DNA of 64,000 bases, from assembly GCF_001625195.1 (NCBI RefSeq), contig NC_054390.1:9335222-9399221 (forward strand), read 5' to 3'. Made by a program: the position numbers and the translations under genes. The first letter of the stretch is position 1. Each line of letters starts with the position of its first letter. Positions 22,157-33,714 of this stretch are shown here, piece after piece. Source of the DNA: Drechmeria coniospora (lineage: Eukaryota; Ascomycota; Sordariomycetes; Hypocreales; Ophiocordycipitaceae). The notes below the pieces were generated by a model. That model did not search any database. It was not told where the DNA came from and saw nothing but the letters and a program-made list of their open reading frames with translations.

Positions 22157-24691
22157 ATGCCGCAAACGCGGCACCCGGCCGCGGGCTTGCTCTTTGTTCT
22201 CTTCGTCATCTGGCTGCTCTTCCCGGAGGGCGAGTACCAGAACCAGACGCTCGCCCTGTCCGACGTTGCCGCCGAGCGCCTCTCGAGGTACCGCGACGCA
22301 CTCACCGTCCTCAACCACACTCGCTGGGGCGACTTCGCACCGCGCGCGGCCGATGCAAAGGTCGATGCCCCCGTGGCCTACGTCAACCTCACAGGCTTCC
22401 GCGAGATCGATGGCTTCGCCTGGGAGGACCTGGAGGCCTTTCGGCAGAAGGCGCTGAGGCTGAGTCGACACGCCGTGCCGCCCATCAACGGCCAGCAGCT
22501 GTGGGACACGGCCGAGGGAGCACCCCTGTGGGCCAACGCCTCGGGCACGCTTCACGGAGAGTGGGAGCGTCGACCGGGCTCGGTGCCCCGAACCTTTGGC
22601 AGCTACAACCTCAGCCGAAGCGTCCCCGGCATGGACTGGGTGGGCCACAGGGTCGAGTGGGCGCGCAACATCACTGGCAAATCGGGGCGTATGATGATCC
22701 GGCTGGAGGGCAACAAGACGGTTACGACGTACGACTCGCTCGCCCATAGCAGCGTTCCGCTGACGGGAGGCAAGATCCGAAACCTCCGAGGCGTCGCCAC
22801 CATCGAGGACACGACCGGCTCCGGCCTCAACTGGGAGATGCGTCTATGGGGCGTTCACTGGCCGCGCCAGGGCGTCGTCCTCATGGCGACGACGAGCGAG
22901 AAGTTTGAAGGCGTCTTTGGGCTGCCGCACCTCGCGCCCAGCGAAGACTTCTTCCGCTCGAGCCAGATGCTGCTCAACGAGACGCTGCATCGCGTCATGA
23001 GGAAGAAGCAGAGGAACATTCTCGTCGACCAGAACATGCCGTGGAACTCGGACATGGACAACCCGCTCTACACGACCCATCCCTCGCCTCACTGCGAGTT
23101 CGTCCTGTACGCCCAGGTGCACCCGCCCCTCCTCCTGGAGGGTCAGGGGAAGAGCCTGTCGGCCCTGGAGGCGGACCGTGTCATCCGTGCCATCGAGTCG
23201 GAGCTGGAGAACCCCCTCGGTGCGCCCATCTCTGCCGTTCCAAGGCTGCAGATGTCGGCCGTCATCCACTCGCCCGACTGCGGCTTCTTCCTCGAGACCA
23301 AAGGACCGCCCGACTACCCGCCCGGCGAGGCAAATCACCTGGTTGGCATGAAGTCGGAGGTGCACACGCACCAGGTGAAGACTTGGATGCTCATCTACGC
23401 CCTCGTCGTCTTCACCCAGGTCCGCCTCCTCAAGAATCAGATGAAGGAATCGTCGACGCCGTCGACCATGGGCCGAGTCAGCTTCTGGACCGTCAGCGCC
23501 ATGGTCATCGTCGACGGCATGACCTTTACCGCCGCCGCCACCTGGGTTTCCTCGGCCGCCGCCACCTTCCTCCCGACGCTGGCACTGATGTTCGTCTCCT
23601 TTCTGTCCATGACCATTGGCGGAAGTTTCCTGGCCAAGATGTTCGAGGTGCAGATTCCGGAGAGCCGTGTCCATCGTCGTCGTGCATCGAGCAATCACAC
23701 GAGCGACACCGCGAGCACCACGCCGTCGGCGCCCCCGACGCCCAGCGCGACAGGTCCGATACTCCCCGGTCCCGTAACCACGAGCCGACCGCCTGGACAA
23801 GAAACCATCATCATCCCCTCGGATCAAGACATGGACGCCGAGATCGCCTCCGCCGCTTCCGCCGTGCCCCGCCCAAGCGCCGCTGCCATTCCAGCCCAGC
23901 CCCAAGCCGAGCTTCCAAGACGGACCCAGACCTTCCAGGCCCTCGTCGGCCGCTTCATCCTCTTCAGCCTCTGCATTTCCTTTCTCTCCATCTCGTCCAC
24001 GACATGGTACCCGCGCCCGCGGTCCCTTTTCCTCAACGCCTGCACCTTTGCCTACCTCTCCCTCTGGCTGCCGCAAATTTACCGCAACACCCTGCGCAAC
24101 TGCCGCCGTGCGTTGCGGTGGCAGTTCGTCATAGGCCAATCCCTACTGCGTCTCCTGCCCGTCGCCTACTTTTGGGTGAAGGAGGACAACTTCCTCTACG
24201 CCCGCACCGACCGCGGCGTGTTTGTCGTATTCTGCGCCTGGCTTTGGATCCAGGTCTGCCTCCTCGCCGCGCAGGAAATCCTGGGCCCGAGGTTCGGCGT
24301 CCCCTCCGGCTGGACCCCCGAGGCCTGGGACTACCATCCCGTCCTCCGCGAAGACAGCGTCGAAGCCGGCGGCCTGCCGATCGGCCTCACCGGCGACGAC
24401 TCGGGCGCCCGCATGCGCCGCGGCAGCAGCTCCAGCGCCGAGAAGCGCGGCGCCGTCGGCGGCCTCGCGGGAAGCAGTGTGCGTGCCATCGACTGCGCCA
24501 TATGCAGAGAGGTCCTCGAGGTGTCCGTCATCGGCGCCGGCGACGACGAGGGTAGGGTGGCGACCGTCTTCGCCCGGAGGCTGTACATGGTGACGCCGTG
24601 CCGTCACATCTTCCACACAGCATGCCTGGAGGGCTGGATGCGTTTCAGGCTGCAGTGTCCCATATGCAGGGAGGAACTACCGCCCGTTTGA
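22157..24691 (+). CDS. dsc1: DSC/Tul1-type transmembrane RING E3 ubiquitin ligase
   Basis: Catalytic subunit of the Golgi/endosome DSC ubiquitin-ligase complex, which in fungi handles membrane-protein quality control and, in several species, SREBP activation. One exon, 844 residues. A signal-anchor helix is at about 8-23 (AGLLFVLFVIWLLFPEG). A large luminal region with several N-glycosylation sites (NQT, NHT, NLT, NAS, NIT) runs to about 405. Seven or so membrane helices follow (about 409-710), with a Ser/Pro-rich loop at about 500-590. A RING-H2 finger lies at the C terminus (about 777-840): CAIC, CRHIFHTAC, CPIC. Length and layout match fungal Dsc1/Tul1. The gene is intron-free. Confidence 0.93.
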   Translation: MPQTRHPAAGLLFVLFVIWLLFPEGEYQNQTLALSDVAAERLSRYRDALTVLNHTRWGDFAPRAADAKVDAPVAYVNLTGFREIDGFAWEDLEAFRQKALRLSRHAVPPINGQQLWDTAEGAPLWANASGTLHGEWERRPGSVPRTFGSYNLSRSVPGMDWVGHRVEWARNITGKSGRMMIRLEGNKTVTTYDSLAHSSVPLTGGKIRNLRGVATIEDTTGSGLNWEMRLWGVHWPRQGVVLMATTSEKFEGVFGLPHLAPSEDFFRSSQMLLNETLHRVMRKKQRNILVDQNMPWNSDMDNPLYTTHPSPHCEFVLYAQVHPPLLLEGQGKSLSALEADRVIRAIESELENPLGAPISAVPRLQMSAVIHSPDCGFFLETKGPPDYPPGEANHLVGMKSEVHTHQVKTWMLIYALVVFTQVRLLKNQMKESSTPSTMGRVSFWTVSAMVIVDGMTFTAAATWVSSAAATFLPTLALMFVSFLSMTIGGSFLAKMFEVQIPESRVHRRRASSNHTSDTASTTPSAPPTPSATGPILPGPVTTSRPPGQETIIIPSDQDMDAEIASAASAVPRPSAAAIPAQPQAELPRRTQTFQALVGRFILFSLCISFLSISSTTWYPRPRSLFLNACTFAYLSLWLPQIYRNTLRNCRRALRWQFVIGQSLLRLLPVAYFWVKEDNFLYARTDRGVFVVFCAWLWIQVCLLAAQEILGPRFGVPSGWTPEAWDYHPVLREDSVEAGGLPIGLTGDDSGARMRRGSSSSAEKRGAVGGLAGSSVRAIDCAICREVLEVSVIGAGDDEGRVATVFARRLYMVTPCRHIFHTACLEGWMRFRLQCPICREELPPV

Positions 24692-25086
24692 CGGCGACGA
24701 CGTGACCATGAGCCGAGAATGATCGACTCTGCTACGCCTTTCGCCATTTGGCATGTATATACATAGAGGGAGAGAGGGACGGAGAGTTTGATAGATGAGC
24801 CAGCAATCCTGAAATTGACCAAAACTCGTAGTGACCGGCGAATACACATGCATTTTTTGTCACCGCACATGAATACATGCGTCATTTCCAACTCTCACCT
24901 CCGTTTGTGCGACGGAATGCATATCCTGCCTGCTGTGCATGGTTAGGACCCGTGAACGCCTGGCCTCCATTTGCCGAGCCAGTTTCGAAAACACAGGAAC
25001 GGGGTGCATGGTGAGGACAATGAGGAGCATGCCAAAACTAGACGCTTGACGGTCGGCCGCATCGGTTGGCGATAAGGAACATGTCT
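24692..25086. other. Convergent 3' flanks
   Basis: 395 bases between Dsc1 and the Zn2Cys6 gene; nothing recognised. Confidence 0.45.
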
Positions 25087-27163
25087 TCACCACGTGATGC
25101 GCGTGTTGCGGAATCGATCGTCTGGACATCCGTCATCGACAGCCCTTGTGCCGACGCGAAGATCGGCGAACCGGGCGCGAAGGTCGAAATCGACCGTCTT
25201 GATCATGACCCTCTTCTCCTCGGGTATCGGCCTCGTCGGGACGGCGCCTCGCGGGGCCTGCTCGTCATACTCCTCGACCTGCATGATCCAATGACCGATG
25301 TTGGCCGCGAGCTCACTGTCCCACATGCCCTCGCGTCTCGCGCTGCTTCTCAAAAGCTGGATGGCTTGCCGGCGCAGGCTGGGGTCGCGACATTTGGTGG
25401 CGACAACAAACAGGGGAGGAACAATGCCCAGGTCGGCCGCGAAACTGGGCTTGATATGGGGGGTGGCAAACTTGCCTGCTCGGAGGCCCCCCTTCGTTAC
25501 GTGGTGTTCGTGGTGGCAATGGCCCGAGCCCGGATTGCAGGCCGTCGCGGCTCTCTTCTCATCGGCGCCAACAACCTCCCAACCTAGGTCCACGATGGCT
25601 TTGAAGTGCGGCATGAAGCCGTCAAACTGGACCTCGGTGTCGCAAAACATCATCATGAACAAAATGTTTGTGTTGATCTGGAACATCTTCAAGGCGCAAG
25701 TGCCCGACCTCTCGAGATGGCCGATGGCCGGATCGAAGCGTGAGCGAAGGATGGGCTCAAACGCTTCGGACCACGAGTCGAGCTCATCCTTGAAGGCCAA
25801 GCCGTATTGCCTCCAGTTTGCCGGCAGCACGTTGCTCGGATTGTTCTTTGCGATTTGCAGGCGTTCGATGAAGCGGAGGAGCTTCTCGCAAAGAATGTCG
25901 GACGCTTGCCTCGCCTCCACCAGGGTATCGAATCGATGGGGCACCGTCGGCTGCGGCGTCGAGGCCGACGAGCTGCTCGTCTCCGACGTTGGTGGTTCGG
26001 TGGCGGCCCGACTCGGAGAGGTGAGTCGAATGACGTAGGGTTGCGGAAAGTGAAAGGCCATGTCGTACGACTTGGCTTGGATCGCCAGCCGGGTGAAGAT
26101 GACGACCAAGTCTTCCTCGAGGTGTCCGTCAGGGCTTGGCGATCGATGATGGGGATGGTACGTGTGCAGCTGCTCCAGCAGGCCGAGGCCGGTTTGAATC
26201 TGCGTAATGGCTTGTCGGTGGTCACCGATGAAGGAATCGAAGCAGGCGAGCAGAACGCTGGCCATGAGACGAGTCCTGTGGGAGCGCAGGTTGTCTCCCT
26301 TGAGCAGCAGCATCTCATTGCAAGCTTCCGAGTACTGCTTCACGGCCACCTGCCAGTGGGCCATGACGGAACCCATCCGGCTCGGCATGCCGGGGGTCGT
26401 CGGAGACGCCGGCGGGCTCGACTGCTCCAGCGTCTTGTACAGGGCGCCGAGGGCGACGACGGCATGGCGAATCGCCTTTTCCGAGTGGCACTCCTGCACG
26501 ACGCGCCGGGCCCAGAAGGTCGAGTTGAAGTATCCCGACAGCTCGGACGCGGTTTGCAGGCGAAAGAGATCAAAATACAAGACATCCGCATGGTGCAGCT
26601 GCAACCCGTCGGAGGGTTGGTAGGTGGTTGGCGAGGGCGTCATGCTCGGCGGAGGGACTGCATGGGCGGATGGCGAACGACGACGGGCGCGGCGCGGCGG
26701 AAGCACGGTTGCCAGTCGCAGAGCGGCAGCGGGAGCATGGGCCGGCACCGGCAGCGGCTGCGCAGCTCCTGGGGGCTTGGGGGCAATCCGGACATCGGCA
26801 AGGAGCCGGTCACCGCGACTAGGGGGCGGATATCCCGAGCACGTCTTGTTGCTCTTGAGACATTGCGAACAAGCCGGGCGTTTCTCGTCGCATTTGATGC
26901 GTCTCAGTCTATGCCGCCATGTTAACAGCGCGGCGAGGGACTCGACGACGACGAGGAGCCGGCGAGGAAGGGACTCACTTGCAGTTGGCGCAACCCGTCT
27001 TTACTTTGGGGTTGCTCCTTCGACCCCGTTTCGCGCCGACCTGTGCGCTCAAACCTGAGCTCGGCCACGGAGAGGAGGTCGAGGAGGAGGTCGAGGAAGA
27101 GCAGACCGACGCCGAAGGTTGCGAGACGGCGAGCGGTGCGTTGGAGGGGCGCGTCGACGACAT
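25087..27163 (-). CDS. Zn2Cys6 binuclear-cluster transcription factor
   Basis: Nuclear DNA-binding regulator; target pathway unknown. Exons 27163-26979 and 26908-25087 give 668 residues. The cluster is TGCANCKLRRIKCDEKRPAC then SQCLKSNKTC (about 56-85), with six cysteines spaced as in the Gal4 family; the intron falls between the second and third cysteines. After a Pro/Ala/Arg-rich linker, residues about 160-600 form the helical regulatory region (LYFDLFRLQTASELSGYF, AIRHAVVALGALYKTLEQ), close to the Upc2/Fungal_trans_2 style. The start is the ATG at 27163, in frame with a less likely upstream one. No neighbouring biosynthetic genes suggest a target. Confidence 0.88.
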
Positions 27164-27298
27164 GGCGCGGTTAGGAGACGGGACGAGGGCACATTCGGTC
27201 CGCCAAAAGCCGTCGGCGAGCAGGTAGCAAAGCACCTACGGAGGGCGCGAATCGACCCAGCCGGCTAGAGAAGACGTCGAGAGGCCTACGATTTTCGT

Positions 27299-27407
27299 GC
27301 CAGTCTTGCCAGTCGTGCCAGTCGTGCCAGTCGTGCCAGTCGTGCCAGTCGTGCCAGTCGTGCCAGTCGTGCCAGTCGTGCCAGTCGTGCCGGTCGTGCC
27401 GGTCGTG
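27299..27407. repeat. 9-base tandem repeat (CGTGCCAGT)n
   Basis: About 12 units. The first has CTTGCCAGT and the last two CGTGCCGGT; the middle units are identical. It lies 140-240 bases upstream of the Zn2Cys6 start, so is probably in its promoter or leader. Confidence 0.92.
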
Positions 27408-27909
27408 GAGCACATGCGGGGCGTCGCACGACGGCTTCGGGAAGAGGCCAAGATCAGAAGGTGAGGATCGGTTAGGCTGGAGACGAGGATGGAGCGTCAG
27501 CGGCCGGAGGGAGAGGATCAGAGCTGCACATGGCGACTACGGTGAGGAGGCGGTCAGGCGTGAGAGGCAAAAGGTGGGAGGTGTGGGCGAGGCGGCGATG
27601 TGCGGCAGGCGAAGAAGCGGCAGGGGAAGGAGCGGAAGGGAGGTGAGCGGGAAAAGGTCGTGCAGACGGCATTACGGCCTAGGCAGCTACGGTCGAGGTT
27701 GCTCCTTCCAAAGAACATGAGAGACGTGGGCGAGCGGTCAATGAACCGGAGCAGGCAGTGGCCCGGTATGCGGATCGCCCCTTCCGCCCGCTGGAGATTT
27801 AGTTGTTGAGGGCGGAAGGTATGACGCGGGTAGAATTCCGTCAGGAAGGTGCCAAAGTCGAGGGCCCAGATCGTCCAGTTCGGCTTCGGACTCGCCACCC
27901 TCCGCTGGA

Positions 27910-27988
27910 GGCGGAGAGGAGGGAAGAGGAGGGAAGAGGAGGGGAGAGGAGGGAAGAGGAGGGAAGAGGAGGGAAGAGGAAGGGAAAG
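27910..27988. repeat. Purine-only (GGGAAGAGGA)n tract
   Basis: Roughly eight copies of a 10-base G/A unit on the plus strand. On the minus strand it is a C/T tract, upstream of the Zn2Cys6 gene in the sense orientation. Confidence 0.85.
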
Positions 27989-28783
27989 GAATCGAGCAGG
28001 CGCGCAGGGGCGAGTTTCAGGCCGGGGCGTCACGTCTAGAAGGGTCGGATGGGTATGAATGAATGCAATAATGAACAAACTTGGGGGGTGCGGACAGCTA
28101 AGACATCCGCTAACAAGATTCCGGAATCCGACGCCGTTGTCGATCCTGCTGCGTTCTCGGACACCATGGCGGAAACCGAGGGACGAGGCAAGTGGTGTCG
28201 AGAAAAAAAGCATATCGAATACGAGCGGGTACTGACTGCACCAGGATTCTTTGATTATTATCGAGCAGCGAACTCGTGGCGGAGAATTCGTCGCCAACGC
28301 CCTGTCGGCTCTCGCTCACTCGTCGCAGATGCACGGCCACGAGTTTGACTCGTCGATGGATTTTTCTCCCATCGGCATCTACTGGCAAGCAAACATGGGC
28401 TTCGGGCGCTTTGCCGATAGGTGCGGCGTACTCCGTGCCCAAGCCGAGTATGATGTGCGTGGTTGGGACACATGATGCACCTTGTCCGTGTATGGGGAGT
28501 GCGACGGTACCAGCACGCCGAGCCGACGAGGCTTGCGTCAATTCACCGTCATCCCTGTGGGATTGCTCGTCTGTATCAGAATCCGCGCCGACATGCCCCG
28601 CGTTGATTGGGCGTGCCGCAGCTGTGTAAACTCTGAGTGTAGACTAGGCACCCGAGGACGACGTGTGCTTGTAGATGTCGGAGCAAGAGTGCCACGACGG
28701 TGCAATTGTACGGAATATTGTACGGAGCATGCTCGATAGTTCTTGTTTGTTGCACGTTGACTACTAGTAAGTTCTGTTAGTAG

Positions 28784-28853
28784 TACCTAGTAATACCTAG
28801 TAATACCTAGTAATACCTAGTAATACCTAGTAATACCTAGTAATTAAGTAGGT
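28784..28853. repeat. Seven TACCTAGTAA tandem units
   Basis: Seven consecutive identical 10-base units, at the edge of a larger GTAC-rich island. Confidence 0.92.
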
Positions 28854-29355
28854 GGTGTAATAATACTGTACGTCCTGTACTCCGTAGTTGCATGTGCATA
28901 GCTGCACTGTAATAAGAGGCAAGTACTGTAGCTGCAGCTGTACGAAGGAGTGCAGGTAATGGTCAGGTACAAGTACGGAGTACAACTGCTCGAGCAACAC
29001 TCCACTCCGTACATGTACTCCGTGCATGAACTCACCTACTGTCCTTGGTACCTGGTAGCCGTAAGTGTTGTGAATACTAGGCACCTATGGCTAGATGTTC
29101 GAGTGCCACCCATTGTGAGGGCTTGGGATATGGCGTATTACTTGCAGAGAGAGCGAGCGGAACTGGGAATTGGACGTGGAAGTGCCCGGGGCGGTGGCGG
29201 CGTCGTCGCCCTCTATCCACCGTTGCGGATTGTACTGTATTATACGGAGTACTACCTAGTATAATAGGTACTAACTACTCCGTAACCTAGTACAGTACGT
29301 TGTACTCCGTAATCCGTATTATTATTTAATTCTTACTACCGTCCTCAGTACCGTT

Positions 29356-29428
29356 ATTACTATTAATACTAGTACTTTTTATTACTATTAATACTAGTAC
29401 TTTTTACTACTATTAATACTAGTACTTG
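29356..29428. repeat. Three 25-base tandem units
   Basis: Units begin at 29356, 29381 and 29406, each holding TATTAATACTAGTACTT. The first two are identical. Confidence 0.88.
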
Positions 29429-29723
29429 CGTGTACTCAAGTATATGCTTGTGGTACGCCGTACTTGTACGGAGTAGGTGTACCTACTTACAGTACCTAAG
29501 TATTAAGTATTATCATACCACTACAGTATGTGTTGCTACTTGCCCATCTGCATCTACTTGCCCGCAAAAAAAGTTGGCTCGCCCATGGCCATCTTCCACC
29601 ACGCTCTCAACCATCCAACCGACGAATCGACGTGGATTACCAGACGATACCACCGACACCACTGACCGACTCGCGCCGCACCGCCGCTCCTGCGTCGGCA
29701 AAGAAAAGGATACCGTGGCAGCG

Positions 29724-30284
29724 ATGGCGCAAGAGCAGCCGCAGCCATCTCGGCCTCGCCGAAACGAATTCATCCACAACGCCTCCGTCGCCGGCGCCGT
29801 CCTGTCACCTCTCGTCATGCTGCTCCCCCCGCGGAGGATGGACGTTCGCTTCTTCGTCCTCGCCGGCACCTTTTCCCTCTGCACGAACCAGCTCGCCTAC
29901 GAATACACGGGCCGATCCATGTACGCGCGCGTCAGCGGCCGACTCGGCTCCGTCCTCGACCCCGGCCTTCCCGAGGGCGCCAAGCGGACGCAGCAGCTGC
30001 TGAGGGAGCAGCGGGAGCTCGACGCGGCGGAGAAGCGCAAGCGTGCCGGCCCCGAGGAGAAGCCTGCGGGGTTGATCAAGGACATCTGGATGGGCGGCGA
30101 AGGCGAGGACTGGTCCAAGAAGCGTGCCGAGGAGCACCGAAAGAGCTTCGACGAGGGCAAGGGCATGAGCGACATCATTCTGGAGCAGATTGCCGACGTC
30201 TGGAGCGGCAACTGGAAGGGCGACGCGAAGAAGAATGGCGACGACGACCGATCGAGCGACGCCGCGGGCGAGGCCAAGAAATGA
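29724..30284 (+). CDS. Small two-helix membrane protein of filamentous fungi (often named rhomboid family membrane protein)
   Basis: Function unknown. One exon, 187 residues from the ATG at 29724. The N terminus is RPRRNEFIHNASVAGAVLSP, followed by two hydrophobic segments (about 21-36 and 42-59) separated by PPRRMDVRF, then a long charged C-terminal half with helix-forming Glu/Lys/Arg and GLIKDIWMGGEGEDW, KGMSDIILEQIADVWSGNW. I recall related ascomycete proteins being labelled rhomboid family, but no rhomboid GxSG or catalytic His is present, so that label should not be read as protease activity. An in-frame ATG far upstream is less likely. The real rhomboid gene lies 1.8 kb downstream. Confidence 0.72.
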   Translation: MAQEQPQPSRPRRNEFIHNASVAGAVLSPLVMLLPPRRMDVRFFVLAGTFSLCTNQLAYEYTGRSMYARVSGRLGSVLDPGLPEGAKRTQQLLREQRELDAAEKRKRAGPEEKPAGLIKDIWMGGEGEDWSKKRAEEHRKSFDEGKGMSDIILEQIADVWSGNWKGDAKKNGDDDRSSDAAGEAKK

Positions 30285-32048
30285 CACGGTCTGCGGGCTG
30301 GCCCCTTTACGATGCATGACCCTTTTCCGCCTTGCCACTTGATCATGGCAGCATCATCATGGCGGCACGCGGCTGCCCGTGTGCAGCACACGACATGCTA
30401 CATCTCGTACAATCTGTACAATAGAGTAATACAATAGTTATCGAAGCGCCATGCGGCAGCACGCCAGTGGGGGAAGCAACGACATTCTCTCTCGCACCCA
30501 TGGCATGGCACGACGACCCCGATGCCGACTTGCGGCGGCTCGTCACTGATGGAAACGGCGCCTGGGTTTGGACCGTGGACTGATGCCAGCGACGGCAGTC
30601 GTTGCCGAGCGGGCATTCCAGGCGGGCGGTGCATGGGATGCTTGGGTGCGTGATGCCGCCACAAAGAAAGAAAGAATCCTCGGGACACGACATGGACTCC
30701 ATCCCACGTTCCGAGCATGTCTTGTCCGACTAACGTTGGGTGTCAAGGAAGGCATCATCATCGAGTGCCATCATCATATCATATCCACCGCTGCCGACCC
30801 CACCATCGTCAATCATTTCTCCGAGGTCAAGAAAATTCCTTGTCAAGCGATACGAGTTCTTGGGTGTGTACCGAGTATTGCATGTGCGAGCTCAAGCACT
30901 GAATACGAGCACACGTACTTGCTTACGGAGTACAGAAGGTAACGTCGATATCTCGGAGCCTTGGTTGGACGATTGGACGGCGGCAGTGTCCATGCATGAC
31001 GAGTGCTGTATTACGAGTTGGTGGTAATAATGAGCACCGTATATGTAGTTGCACTGTAAGTACTTGAGTACCGTACAGTACAGTGTATTGTTCTCCGTAC
31101 CGTACTTGTACTGTAAGTACTTGAGCACAGTACTGTACTGTACCTACTTACTTCGTATTTATGAACTGTACATGCGTTCAAGTACAAAAGTTGCAGGCCC
31201 TGCATGTACTTTCCAAATATATTCGACCACTGCGGGGCGGAGCCGAGTGCTTGCTCGCCTGGCGGTGTCCCAAAGTTAGAAGCAAAACCACTGCGCCCCT
31301 ACAGCTGGAAGCTTGCGCAGCAGTCCTCGGCACCTGTTGCACTGCCCCCGGGGGTCCACCAGCCGGCTACTAGGTACCTACCGAACGGCAAAGGCCCCTG
31401 ACGCGCAGCTTCGGCCACTGTGGTCCGTCACCAACGACCCAACACAATCCCGCCCTCCCGCTCTCCCTCCTGACTTTGCTTGACCTGCGTATTCCCACAC
31501 CATCCATCTGCCTTTGCCCGCCTCGACTTGCCCTCAGATTCTTCTTCAATCTTCACCATCCTGTACACGACTCCCGAATAATCTGCTCGCACCGCACAGC
31601 GTCGAATACGACAAGCGCTCGTTCTCGTTCGCCGCCCAGTTTGCCTTGCTTTTGTTGCCGCCCTTGTTTGAAACACCACGTCCCTGCCATATTGCTGTAC
31701 GGCCACCCAGCCAAATCATCGACATCGTTCCGGCACTCGACACGGCGAGGAAATCAATCAATACCCTGCTCCCACGGGCCGCCGCCCACCCGGATGCAAT
31801 CTCGTTCCGACGCGGCCTACTACTCCTTCTCGTTGGAAGCCCGATAATTTTGACGCCTCGAGCCACCCGTCCACCGGTTTGACGCTCACGCCCGAGCCAA
31901 CGCCCTTCGTCTGCTGCCGCCGCCGCCGTCGAGCTGAAACACAAGCGGGGGCGACGTCTCCTGCCTTCCCTCACAGCCACGCCCCTTCTCTCCTCCGCTC
32001 GGAAACCGTCATCGACTGCATCGCGGCATTTCGCCCTCGACGCCCATC
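30285..32048. other. 1.75-kb region without a supported gene
   Basis: GTAC/ACGGAGTAC words occur at about 30860-31170 (TACGGAGTAC at 30924-30933). From 31430 onward the sequence is C/T-rich, fitting the leader of the rhomboid gene. Confidence 0.5.
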
Positions 32049-33714
32049 ATGGCATCGCACGAGTACTACTCCGGCGGTGGTCAGCCTCACCGTCCTGGCG
32101 ATTTGCCAGCGCCCTACCCAACCGCCCAGGCCCCCCCGTCGTCTCACCCGACACCGGCGCCGTCGTATCACTCGATGCAGGATTCGCACTACGGCGGGCC
32201 TCCGAGGCCGCCGCCCAAGGAGAGCGGTTCGCCCTTTGTTTCCGTCTTCGACGACCACGCATACCCGGCAAACGCGAGACCGTACGATGCCGACAGCGCC
32301 AAGAGCACCTCCCAACCCGGCCTCTACCAAGCCAACGAGTACTACGGCCCGCCCGGCGGCGCTCCCTCCTCGTCCGCCGCCCGACCGCACGGCCCCGAGG
32401 ACATTCCGCTGCAGGATCAAGCCGGCAAGCCGGCGAGCATCGACGACCACATCTACGATGCGCCCCATGGCCGTCGACGGAAGAGCCGGAGCAAGGGCAG
32501 AGGCAAGGTCCTGCTCGGCGAGCTCGGCATGTTCGGCTCGGGCAAGAAGCGGATTCCTTGGGTCGTCTACACCCTCACCCTCGTCCAGGCGGCCGTCTTC
32601 ATCGGTGAAATCATCAAGAATGGTAGGTGCCCTCCAACGCGACGCCAGGTCCGCGACGCTGACCATGGTACCCCAGCCATCCTCACGGGCTCGCCCATCA
32701 TGATCAAGCCCCAGTTCAACCCCATGATCGGCCCTTCGACGCAGGTCATGATCAACATGGGCGCGCGGTACACGCCTTGCATGCACAACATCGAAGAGAT
32801 TCAAGGCTCGAAAATCCCCGTCCTCTTCCTCTGCCCCAACGCGACGACGAACACGCAGTTCTGCCCGCTCTCCGAGCTCTGCGGCTTCGGCGGCGTGCCG
32901 AACCCGACCTTCAACGACGCCAACCAGACGCCCGAGCCCAACCAGTGGTATCGCTTCATCATTCCCATCTTCATGCACGCCGGCCTCATCCACATCGGCT
33001 TCAACATGCTCATGCAGCTCACCATCGGCAAGCAGATGGAGATGGCCATCGGCTCCATTCGATTCTTCCTCGTCTACATGTCTGCCGGCATCTTCGGCTT
33101 CGTCATGGGAGGTAACTTTGCCGCGCCCGGCATCGCCTCCACCGGCGCCTCGGGCTCGCTCTTCGGAATCATCGCCCTCACCCTCCTCGACCTTCTCTAC
33201 TCCTGGAAGGAGCGGAAGAGCCCCGTCAAGGACTTGACCTTTGTCGTGCTTGATATGGTCATCGCCTTCGTCTTGGGCTTGCTGCCGGGCTTGGACAACT
33301 TTTCGCACATCGGCGGCTTCCTCATGGGCCTCGGACTCGGCGTCTGCGTTCTCCACTCGCCCAACTCGCTGAGGCGACGGATGGGGAACGAGACCCCGTA
33401 CTCGGCCGTCCACCCGGATGCCGTCGTCACCTCGCCCGCCTTCTTCAAGAGTCCCATCGGCTTCTTTAAGGGTCGCAAGCCGCTGTGGTGGATCTGGTGG
33501 CTCGTCCGTGCCGGCGCCCTGATCCTCGTCATCATCGTCTTCATACTGTTGTTGAACAACTTTTACGTCGTCCGGAACACGTGCAGTTGGTGCAAGTACC
33601 TGAGCTGCATCGTACGTCCATCCTCCCTCGTCCTCGCCGTCGGCCGTCGTCGTGCTAACTCGAGCCTAGCCCATCAGCAACTGGTGCGAGCTGGGGACGA
33701 TCCAGCAGCAGTAG
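32049..33714 (+). CDS. Rhomboid intramembrane serine protease
   Basis: Cleaves membrane helices inside the bilayer; substrates unknown. Exons 32049-32622, 32677-33611 and 33670-33714 give 517 residues. An N-terminal Pro/Ser/Tyr-rich cytosolic tail (about 1-140) ends in a basic stretch (RRKSRSKGRGK). The protease core has the catalytic serine in TGASGSLFG and the catalytic histidine in FSHIGGFLMG, with an earlier HIGFNMLMQL matching the oxyanion-side HxxxN. Seven membrane helices are visible. The Cys-rich loop between helices 1 and 2 (CMHN, CPN, CPLSELCGF) and the tail NTCSWCKYLSC fit the fungal RbdA-like plasma-membrane/Golgi group. Confidence 0.92.

Larger units (their letters stand above)
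27164..29723. other. 2.5-kb region without a supported gene
   Basis: Divergent region between the Zn2Cys6 gene and the small membrane-protein gene. Holds a 9-base tandem repeat, a purine-rich repeat, and between 28.7 and 29.5 kb an island of GTAC/ACGGAGTAC and TACCTAGTAA words. Open frames in 27.5-28.6 kb show no conserved features that I can identify. Confidence 0.5.

Noticed and set aside
22844..24139. Long minus-strand frame opposite Dsc1
   Set aside because: Antisense shadow of a GC-rich gene; the plus-strand product is a clear family member.
27554..28297. A 247-codon minus-strand frame
   Set aside because: Spans the purine repeat and the probable leader of the Zn2Cys6 gene; no conserved motif.
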